Positions 1 through 6,879 of a stretch of DNA of 6,879 nucleotides are shown one piece after another. The DNA comes from Paenibacillus sp. (GTDB taxonomy: Bacteria; Bacillota; Bacilli; Paenibacillales; Paenibacillaceae). The stretch spans positions 1 to 6,879 of the forward strand of contig JAQSXN010000212.1 in the NCBI GenBank assembly GCA_029256665.1, written 5' to 3'. Position 1 is the first letter of the stretch. Every line of letters starts with the position of its first letter. Made by a program: the position numbers and the translations under genes. The notes under the pieces are model-generated. The model was not told the DNA's origin. It was given only the letters and a program-made list of their open reading frames with translations, and searched no databases.

Positions 1-248
1 AATTCTAATATACCACTATTTCATCAGGTCATATAGTCCTATTCCGAAATCGCGATAGAAAGTTGCGACAAAGCGATTGTTAGCTTCTTGTAAGAAATCC
101 GCCAAGCGGTCGTGCGTTTTTTGGATGAGTGCGACAACTAAACAGCAGTTGAGGGCAATCGTCCATACTGAGCCGTTTTTCCCGCATATACTGAGATGCA
201 ATGTAATTCGGCGCAGTAGCCTGCGTGGCTGAAGGAGGTGGATTTCAT
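1..248. other. Non-coding or unresolved left edge upstream of yunC
   Basis: I see no gene here that I can support. A minus-strand open frame runs through positions 288-16. Its C-terminal part, ending in DFGIGLYDLMK, reads somewhat like protein, but it has no ribosome binding site, overlaps the yunC start and matches no family I know. A second minus-strand frame (187-80, 35 residues beginning MREKRLSMDD) also lacks a Shine-Dalgarno sequence. A TATACT hexamer at 187-192 could be a -10 box for yunC, but nothing like TTGACA lies at the right distance upstream, so I do not call a promoter. The stretch may contain the yunC promoter and the end of a degraded or unfamiliar small gene. Confidence 0.4.
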
Positions 249-554
249 ATGATGAGGATGGTTCCTTTCGTCCTGGATAATGGGGCAACCGTTCTTGGAG
301 TAGAAGTGAAACTGCCGAAAACGACGTTATTGTCCATCTCGACGGACAAAGGATACATCATGTGCGGAGCGCTCGACGTCACCTTGTTAAACGAACGGTT
401 GAGCGACCGGGCGATTATCGCGGGGCGCGCAGTTGGCGTTCGCACGTTGGAAGAATTAATGAACGCTCCGCTCGAATCGGTAACGCTGACGGCGGAAGCG
501 ATGGGTATCGTGGCCGGCATGAAGGGCAGCGACGCGCTTCAACTCATGGTTTAG
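249..554 (+). CDS. yunC: YunC family protein (DUF1805)
   Basis: A 101-residue protein of the YunC/DUF1805 family, a small conserved Bacillales protein of unknown biochemical role. Visible family landmarks are KLPKTTLL (residues 21-28), the core KGYIMCGALD (34-43), AGRAVGVRT (58-66) and APLESVT (73-79); length matches B. subtilis YunC as I remember it. There is no signal peptide or membrane segment, so it is probably cytosolic. I start it at the ATG at 249 because AAGGAGGTGG (232-241) lies just upstream; an ATG at 252 is almost equally possible. The in-frame GTG at 225 is upstream of that ribosome binding site and would translate through it, so I reject it. The gene converges on mtnA with no U-tract terminator of its own on the plus strand. 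Family assignment is confident; function is unknown. Confidence 0.88.
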   Translation: MMRMVPFVLDNGATVLGVEVKLPKTTLLSISTDKGYIMCGALDVTLLNERLSDRAIIAGRAVGVRTLEELMNAPLESVTLTAEAMGIVAGMKGSDALQLMV

Positions 555-556
555 CG

Positions 557-615
557 AAGAAAAAACCCCAAGCTTGCGGATCCAGGCGCGATCGCCGGAT
601 CCGTTGCTTGGGGTT
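557..615 (-). terminator. Intrinsic terminator of the mtnK-mtnA operon
   Basis: On the minus strand AACCCCAAGC (615-606) pairs with GCTTGGGGTT (573-564). After a small internal loop, CGGATCC (603-597) pairs with GGATCCG (583-577), closing a 13-base loop. The stem is followed at once by a run of six T on the minus strand (565-560). It lies 12 bases past the mtnA stop codon, so it ends the mtn transcript. On the plus strand the same hairpin is followed by GCGTCCCC with no T-run, so it should be a poor intrinsic terminator for the converging yunC transcript. Confidence 0.9.
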
Positions 616-627
616 GCGTCCCCGTAG

Positions 628-1683
628 TTACGGTTGGAACAGCTTGCGCAAGTTCTCTTGGAAAGGCGCCTCGATAATGCCTTTCTCCGTAATGATCGCC
701 GTCAAGTATTCGTGCGGCGTAATGTCGAACGCCGGATTATACACCTTGACGCCTTGCGGAGCAGTGCGCTTGCCGAACCCTTCCGTAATTTCTTCGGCAT
801 TCCGTTCTTCGATCGGAATTTCGGCTCCGGTAGGGGTATTCAGATCTATCGTGGACAACGGACAAGCTACATAGAACGGAATGCCGTGAGCCTTGGCCAG
901 CACCGCGACGCTATACGTGCCGATCTTGTTGGCGACGTCTCCGTTGGCGGCTACGCGGTCGGTGCCGACGATGACCGCATTAACCCAGCCCTTGGACATG
1001 ACATGTCCGGCCATATTGTCGCAGATAAGCGTAACGTCCACTCCCGCTTGCTGAAGCTCGAATGCGGTTAGTCTGGCGCCTTGCAGAACGGGACGCGTCT
1101 CGTCCGCGAATACGCGGATCGACATGCCCTTCTCCTTTGCTAGGTAGAACGGCGCGAGCGCCGTGCCGTACTTGGCCGTCGCCAGCCCGCCCGCGTTGCA
1201 ATGAGTCAGCACGCCCATATCGTCATGGAACAAGGTTAGCGCATGCTCGCCGATCATGCGGTTCGTTTCCTCGTCTTCGCTTTGAATGGCGATGGCTTGT
1301 TGCGTTAACGCTTCTTTAGCCGCTTCAAGGCTTAAACCTTGCTCCGCGATGGCGGAAGCCGCGGCCTTCATCCGATCGAGCGCCCAGAACAGGTTAACGG
1401 CCGTAGGTCGCGAGGTAGCGAGATACTCGGCTTCCTTAACGACGGCTTGCATCCAGTCCTCGCCATTGGTCGCGTGCGCGCTGCCTAATACGACGCCGTA
1501 AGCGGCCGCGATGCCGATCGCGGGAGCGCCGCGAACCTTAAGGTGCCGGATCGCTTCCCATACGTCCTCGGAAGTCGTGAGGGGCAAATAAACGATTTCT
1601 TCGGGCAGCAGACGCTGGTCAAGCAGATCCAGCTTGTCGCCCCGCCAAATCACGGACTGAAGTCCGGCATAAGTTTGTGTCAT
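628..1683 (-). CDS. mtnA: S-methyl-5-thioribose-1-phosphate isomerase MtnA
   Basis: MtnA converts 5-methylthioribose-1-phosphate to 5-methylthioribulose-1-phosphate, the second step of methionine salvage after methylthioribose phosphorylation. The protein has 351 residues, the usual family length. It carries the family blocks RGAPAIG (51-57), [19 protein letters not shown] (160-178) and [18 protein letters not shown] (239-256). Cys162 and Asp242 occupy the positions of the catalytic Cys and Asp known from B. subtilis MtnA, and the C-terminal NPAFDITP block is intact at 316-323. The MtnA fold is related to eIF2B alpha/beta/delta subunits, but these motifs distinguish the isomerase. The ATG at 1683 is preceded by GGAAAGGA at suitable spacing. 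The gene begins 20 bases after the mtnK stop, so the two are almost certainly cotranscribed. No truncation or missing residue is visible. Confidence 0.96.
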   Translation of the reverse strand: MTQTYAGLQSVIWRGDKLDLLDQRLLPEEIVYLPLTTSEDVWEAIRHLKVRGAPAIGIAAAYGVVLGSAHATNGEDWMQAVVKEAEYLATSRPTAVNLFWALDRMKAAASAIAEQGLSLEAAKEALTQQAIAIQSEDEETNRMIGEHALTLFHDDMGVLTHCNAGGLATAKYGTALAPFYLAKEKGMSIRVFADETRPVLQGARLTAFELQQAGVDVTLICDNMAGHVMSKGWVNAVIVGTDRVAANGDVANKIGTYSVAVLAKAHGIPFYVACPLSTIDLNTPTGAEIPIEERNAEEITEGFGKRTAPQGVKVYNPAFDITPHEYLTAIITEKGIIEAPFQENLRKLFQP

Positions 1684-1703
1684 CTCGATGTTCCTTTCCG
1701 TGA

Positions 1704-2915
1704 CTAACTATTGTTAGCCGTAATAACGATGTCGTTGACGACGCCGATGGAGCTTGCCTGCCTGTTGCGGCGGATCAGCTCGGTGCCGATCGCCAGCGCC
1801 AGCCGCTGGGCGCGTTCGCGGCTCGCGTCGTCCGGGATGCGGTCGATGTCGGCGACATGCGCCAAGCCGACGATGCGGCGGACCATCTTGGCGCCGGCAT
1901 AACCGATGCTATCCTGAAGCACGCGGCCCAAATAATAATCGAGATAGCCCGGAGCCGCTTTCGTGAGGCGGTCGGTTCCATGCTGCTCCCACAGTGCGCG
2001 GAATTTGGATTCGAATCCGTTCCATACGTCAATAATAGTTGATAATAATTCGTTGCGGAACTCCGCGCGTTCATTGCCGTCCTGGATCCAGTGGCCTTGT
2101 CCGGCATAGTTAAGCAGTAAATTGGCGATTACGGCACCGATATCGAAGCCCATAGGTCCGTAAAAAGCGAATTCGGGATCGATGACTTTCGTGGATTCAG
2201 GCGTTGCGAAGATACTGCCGGTATGCAAATCGCCGTGAAGCAGCGCCTGGGCGTTGGTCAGAAACTTCTCCCGCAGGATCGCGACTTCGAAATGCAAGGC
2301 CCCGTCGTTCCAAAGCGCTTCCGCCGCGTCGCGGATTGCGGGGTCGAAGCTGTTGTTCGGCGAATCTGTGTAGGGATCGTCGAAGATCAGGTCTTCCGTT
2401 ATTTTGCACAATTCGGGATTAATAAACTGGCCTACGCGAAGCTTTTTCTGCTGTTGATTCATGCCGAAGTCGGACGTGAAGAACAGCGTGTTCGCCATAA
2501 ACGTGGAAATATGGTCGGCGAACAAAGGATATCGAGTGCCAGCTATAAGGCCCTGGCGCATAATGATATGGCTGCTCAGATCCTCCATTACCGTAAGCGC
2601 GAGCACAGGATCATAGCGGTATACGACGGGCACAAGGCCCGGAGCAAGCTCGCCTTCGAGGATCAGCTTCTCGCTTTCGATGCGGGCGCGGTCGAGCGTA
2701 AGCGGCCAAGACTCTCCAACGACTTTGGCGTACGGGAGCGCTTGTTTCATGATCAAGCTTTTGCCGCTCGCATTGTCGCTAATATGGAATACAAGATTCA
2801 AATTGCCGTCGCCGATTTCCCGGCAGCTCAGGTTCGCGTCAACGGGAAAAAATCCATCCATGCCTTGGGCGATCGCGATGGCTTCTTCAATTGTTAAGGG
2901 ATGATATGCAGACAA
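1704..2915 (-). CDS. mtnK: Methylthioribose kinase MtnK
   Basis: MtnK phosphorylates 5-methylthioribose with ATP to give 5-methylthioribose-1-phosphate, the substrate of MtnA encoded next. The 403-residue protein has the aminoglycoside-phosphotransferase/protein-kinase-like fold. Visible are a glycine-rich nucleotide loop GDGNLNLVF (35-43), Lys57 in MKQALPY, a hinge-like MEDLS (110-114), the catalytic loop [11 protein letters not shown] (225-235, Asp229), the metal-binding DPE motif IDPEFAF (245-251, Asp246 and Glu248), GPMGFDIG (253-260) and a paired arginine, Arg346-Arg347, in the C-terminal lobe where the family has its substrate-binding pair. The start is a TTG at 2915, chosen because GGAGGT (2929-2924) lies 8 bases upstream and no ATG fits the spacing. 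The gene heads a two-gene operon with mtnA; the order mtnK-mtnA is the same as in B. subtilis. Confidence 0.95.
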   Translation of the reverse strand: MSAYHPLTIEEAIAIAQGMDGFFPVDANLSCREIGDGNLNLVFHISDNASGKSLIMKQALPYAKVVGESWPLTLDRARIESEKLILEGELAPGLVPVVYRYDPVLALTVMEDLSSHIIMRQGLIAGTRYPLFADHISTFMANTLFFTSDFGMNQQQKKLRVGQFINPELCKITEDLIFDDPYTDSPNNSFDPAIRDAAEALWNDGALHFEVAILREKFLTNAQALLHGDLHTGSIFATPESTKVIDPEFAFYGPMGFDIGAVIANLLLNYAGQGHWIQDGNERAEFRNELLSTIIDVWNGFESKFRALWEQHGTDRLTKAAPGYLDYYLGRVLQDSIGYAGAKMVRRIVGLAHVADIDRIPDDASRERAQRLALAIGTELIRRNRQASSIGVVNDIVITANNS

Positions 2916-2923
2916 TTATGCCC

Positions 2924-2929
2924 ACCTCC
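2924..2929 (-). promoter_or_regulatory. Ribosome binding site fixing the TTG start of mtnK
   Basis: GGAGGT on the minus strand lies 8 bases before the TTG at 2915-2913. It is the only strong Shine-Dalgarno sequence near the mtnK N-terminus and is what selects the non-ATG start. Confidence 0.8.
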
Positions 2930-2968
2930 GATTGTTACTATCATTCAGTCGCCATGCTATTCATGCAA

Positions 2969-3021
2969 GTTCAAAAAGTCCGGCTGAATGCAATTTTCGA
3001 TGTCGAACGCACTTTTTGAAC
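2969..3021. repeat. Perfect 11-bp inverted repeat between the divergent genes
   Basis: GTTCAAAAAGT (2969-2979) is the exact reverse complement of ACTTTTTGAAC (3011-3021), with 31 bases between. After one mismatched base the arms gain two more pairs (2981-2982 with 3008-3009). Because the arms are complementary, ACTTTTTGAAC reads outward on both strands, toward mtnK and toward the DUF1802 gene. It could be a DNA operator, the stem of an RNA hairpin in the mtnK leader, or a dispersed intergenic element. It is not a terminator for either gene, since it lies upstream of both and has no T-run after the arm. Confidence 0.75.
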
Positions 3022-3031
3022 AACCTCTATT

Positions 3032-3060
3032 AGTATAATGGATTAGCATTCGCCATGGAA
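3032..3060 (-). promoter_or_regulatory. Weak candidate promoter for mtnK-mtnA
   Basis: On the minus strand TATACT (3037-3032) is a 5-of-6 match to the -10 consensus. A poor -35 candidate, TTCCAT (3060-3055), lies 17 bases upstream. Transcription would begin near 3025, giving a leader of about 110 bases that contains the whole inverted repeat. The same AT-rich spot also reads TATAAT on the plus strand (3034-3039), so it may serve either direction. No better mtnK promoter is visible closer to the gene. Confidence 0.3.
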
Positions 3061-3079
3061 TACCTTGAGACGTTATAGA

Positions 3080-3109
3080 TTGACATCTCCCGATCTTTTT
3101 TTCGATAAT
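3080..3109 (+). promoter_or_regulatory. Sigma-A-type promoter of the DUF1802 gene
   Basis: A perfect -35 hexamer, TTGACA (3080-3085), is followed after 18 bases by GATAAT (3104-3109), five of six matches to TATAAT. Initiation near 3116 would give a leader of roughly 45 bases with the AGGAGG ribosome binding site near its end. It is the best promoter in the window. Confidence 0.75.
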
Positions 3110-3162
3110 ATAAATGGTTGTTTAGACAATGGGATCGGTTAAGCAGGAGGAGGCACATCAGG

Positions 3163-3759
3163 ATGGATGGGCAACAAAGGCAAATGATCGCTTTAAAGGA
3201 ATGGGCGGTATCCGTTAAGGCGCTGCGCGAAGGAGAGCAGATTCTTGTGCTGCGCAAGGGAGGTATCGTCGAGGAAACGAGGGATTTCCGGCTCCTGAGC
3301 AACAGCTTCTACCTTATGCCTGCTTATGAGCATCAGAGGCGGGAGCTGCTAAAGGAACCGTACCGGAACGGGATGGAAGAGACGTTAACGGAATGGTCTC
3401 CCGGCATGGAGCGGATCAAGCTGGATGCGTACGCGGAAGTGACGGACGATATCGAAATCAACGATCAAGAGACGCTGGACAAGCTGAGGGATTGCCATAT
3501 CTGGACGGATACGTTCGCGGAAGAACGGCTGAAGTGGAAACGAAAGAAACCGCTCCATCTTCTATTAATGAAGATATTCAAGCTGGACGAGCCGGTTTAC
3601 GCGCCGATGCGGGACGCTTACAACGGCTGCAAGTCCTGGGTCAGGTTGGAGGACAGATTGGCGGAGACCGCCATGACACCCGTTCTGACAACGGAAAAGT
3701 ACGAAGCGGAGCGGTCTCGTATACTGTCGCTCATTGATTTAAAACAAAAACTATATTAA
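3163..3759 (+). CDS. DUF1802 family protein
   Basis: A 198-residue protein that I assign to the DUF1802 family, conserved in Bacillales and cyanobacteria and of unknown function. Recognisable family features are ALKEWAVSVKAL (10-21), EQILVLRKGGIVEET (25-39), the F-MPAYEHQ stretch (around 49-58), WKRKKPLHLLLMKIFKL (125-141) and a C-terminal PVYAPMRDAYNGCKSWVRL block (144-162). It is rich in charged residues and shows no signal peptide or transmembrane segment, so it is probably cytosolic. I start it at the ATG at 3163 because AGGAGG (3148-3153) lies 9 bases upstream; the longer frame from a TTG at 3118 would cover the ribosome binding site and begin about where transcription should start. It lies 70 bases before sufC on the same strand with no terminator between, so some transcripts may read into the suf operon. 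Confidence 0.82.
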   Translation: MDGQQRQMIALKEWAVSVKALREGEQILVLRKGGIVEETRDFRLLSNSFYLMPAYEHQRRELLKEPYRNGMEETLTEWSPGMERIKLDAYAEVTDDIEINDQETLDKLRDCHIWTDTFAEERLKWKRKKPLHLLLMKIFKLDEPVYAPMRDAYNGCKSWVRLEDRLAETAMTPVLTTEKYEAERSRILSLIDLKQKLY

Positions 3760-3762
3760 AAT
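3734..3762 (+). promoter_or_regulatory. Probable suf operon promoter inside the end of the DUF1802 gene
   Basis: TTGATT (3734-3739, four of six matches to TTGACA) and TAAAAT (3757-3762, five of six to TATAAT) are separated by exactly 17 bases. The -35 lies in the last codons of the DUF1802 gene and the -10 begins at its TAA stop. Transcription would start near 3769, about 60 bases before sufC. It is the only good promoter-like pair before sufC. Confidence 0.55.
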
Positions 3763-3787
3763 GATTATTGAGAATCATTGAGAATCA
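3762..3787 (+). promoter_or_regulatory. Fur-box-like repeat block over the suf promoter
   Basis: The ten bases ATTGAGAATC occur twice in tandem (3767-3776 and 3777-3786). TGATTAT (3762-3768) and AGAATCA (3771-3777) form an inverted pair matching at six of seven positions. The GAGAATCATT and TGATTAT elements resemble half-sites of Fur boxes (GATAAT-type hexamers, TGATAATnATTATCA). No full 7-1-7 palindrome is present, so another Fur-family or unrelated regulator is possible. The block overlaps the end of the -10 box and the expected start site, where a bound repressor would stop initiation. Confidence 0.45.
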
Positions 3788-3829
3788 ACAATTTTAGAAG
3801 TAAACCAACCTTTGGAGGGATTGCATACA

Positions 3830-4609
3830 ATGGCAACACATTTTGTCATCGACGGTCTGAAGGCCGAGATCGAAGGAAAAGAGATTTTGAAGGGCATTAA
3901 CCTGGAGATCAAAGGCGGAGAAATTCACGCGATCATGGGACCTAACGGAACCGGCAAGAGTACGCTGGCTTCCGCGCTGATGGGTCACCCTAAATACGAA
4001 GTAACGGAAGGCAGCGCGTCTCTCGACGGCGAAGACCTGTTGGAGATGGAAGTAGACGAGCGCGCGCGCGCAGGCCTGTTCCTCGCGATGCAATACCCTA
4101 GCGAGATTCCCGGCGTAACGAACTCCGACTTCCTGCGCAGCGCCATCAACGCCCGCCGCGAAGAAGGCAACGAGATTTCGTTGATCAAATTCATTCGCCA
4201 GATGGAAGGCAAGATGAAGGAGCTCGAGATGAACCCCGAGTTCGCTCATCGTTACCTGAACGAAGGTTTCTCCGGCGGCGAGAAGAAACGGAACGAAATT
4301 CTTCAAATGCTGCTGCTTGATCCGAAGATCGTCGTTCTCGACGAAATCGATTCCGGTCTTGACATCGATGCGCTCCGCATCGTGGCGAACGGCGTGAACG
4401 CCATGCGTTCCGAAGAGCGCGGCTTCCTGATCATTACGCATTATCAACGTCTTTTGAACTATATCACGCCTGACTTCGTTCACGTCATGATGCAGGGCCG
4501 CATCGTGAAATCAGGCGGTCCCGAGCTTGCTCATCGCCTGGAGAACGAAGGTTATGACTGGGTTAAAGAAGAACTGGGCATCGTAGACGAAACCGTAGGC
4601 CAGGCTTAA
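3830..4609 (+). CDS. sufC: Fe-S cluster assembly ATPase SufC
   Basis: SufC is the ABC-type ATPase of the cytosolic SufBCD scaffold and drives the conformational changes needed to build Fe-S clusters. The 259-residue protein is complete. It shows Walker [10 protein letters not shown] (37-45), the Q-loop Gln88 in AMQYP, the SufC-type insertion and signature [14 protein letters not shown] (144-157), Walker B IVVLDE (167-172, Glu172), the D-loop SGLD (175-178) and the switch histidine His204 in [19 protein letters not shown] and HYQRLLNYI are typical of SufC rather than of transporter ATPases, and no membrane partner is encoded nearby. The start is the ATG at 3830, with GGAGGG (3814-3819) 10 bases upstream; the in-frame TTG at 3812 would overlap that site. 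It is the first gene of the suf operon, 21 bases before sufD. Confidence 0.97.
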   Translation: MATHFVIDGLKAEIEGKEILKGINLEIKGGEIHAIMGPNGTGKSTLASALMGHPKYEVTEGSASLDGEDLLEMEVDERARAGLFLAMQYPSEIPGVTNSDFLRSAINARREEGNEISLIKFIRQMEGKMKELEMNPEFAHRYLNEGFSGGEKKRNEILQMLLLDPKIVVLDEIDSGLDIDALRIVANGVNAMRSEERGFLIITHYQRLLNYITPDFVHVMMQGRIVKSGGPELAHRLENEGYDWVKEELGIVDETVGQA

Positions 4610-4630
4610 GCGGAGAAGGAGGTTAAACGA

Positions 4631-6879
<2,249 letters not shown>

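Noticed and set aside
225..248. GTG start for yunC at 225
   Set aside because: It would translate through the AAGGAGGTGG ribosome binding site, which instead serves the ATG at 249.
16..288. 90-residue minus-strand open frame at the left edge
   Set aside because: It has no ribosome binding site, overlaps the yunC ribosome binding site and start, has a non-protein-like N-terminal half and no recognised family. It is kept only as a question about its tail.
2223..2897. 224-residue plus-strand frame
   Set aside because: It is antisense to mtnK, has no start signals and no recognisable domain.
3012..3039. TTGAAC (3016-3021) with TATAAT (3034-3039) as a second plus-strand promoter
   Set aside because: The spacer is only 12 bases, too short for sigma-A, and no acceptable -35 lies 16-18 bases upstream. 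The TTGACA/GATAAT pair at 3080-3109 is much better.
3118..3162. Longer N-terminus for the DUF1802 protein from a TTG at 3118
   Set aside because: The extra 15 residues are arginine-rich and unlike the family, overlap the AGGAGG site, and begin about where transcription is expected to start.
3794..4483. 229-residue minus-strand frame
   Set aside because: It is antisense to sufC, where Walker A, signature and Walker B motifs are intact on the plus strand.

Overview
The window looks like chromosomal DNA of a spore-forming Bacillales bacterium, most likely Paenibacillus or a close relative such as Cohnella. The reasons are strong AGGAGG-type ribosome binding sites before almost every gene, sigma-A-like promoters, a low-GC-Firmicute gene set (YunC, MtnK-MtnA, SufC-SufD-SufS) and, by eye, somewhat more than half G+C with many G/C third codon positions. 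The genus is an inference from gene content and base composition, not a database match.

Layout: positions 1-248 hold no gene I can support. A short plus-strand gene, yunC (249-554, DUF1805), converges on a minus-strand methionine-salvage operon, mtnK (2915-1704) then mtnA (1683-628). That operon ends in a strong intrinsic terminator (about 557-615) lying between the two 3' ends. A compact divergent intergenic region (2916-3162) holds a perfect 11-bp inverted repeat but no recognisable SAM (S-box) riboswitch. To its right, on the plus strand, come a DUF1802 gene (3163-3759) with a good sigma-A promoter, then the SUF iron-sulfur cluster operon: sufC (3830-4609), sufD (4631-5938) and sufS (5935 to beyond the right edge at 6879).

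Function: MtnK phosphorylates methylthioribose and MtnA isomerises the product, the entry steps of methionine salvage. SufS supplies persulfide sulfur and SufC-SufD form part of the SufBCD scaffold that assembles Fe-S clusters; sufU and sufB are expected just beyond the right edge. A probable suf promoter sits in the last codons of the DUF1802 gene and is overlapped by a Fur-box-like repeat block, which suggests iron or redox control of Fe-S assembly.

Most of the window is conserved housekeeping sequence, and I see no convincing undescribed multi-gene system. The points most worth a second look are the unexplained mtnK leader and inverted repeat, the repeat block over the suf promoter, and the DUF1802 gene placed directly ahead of suf.
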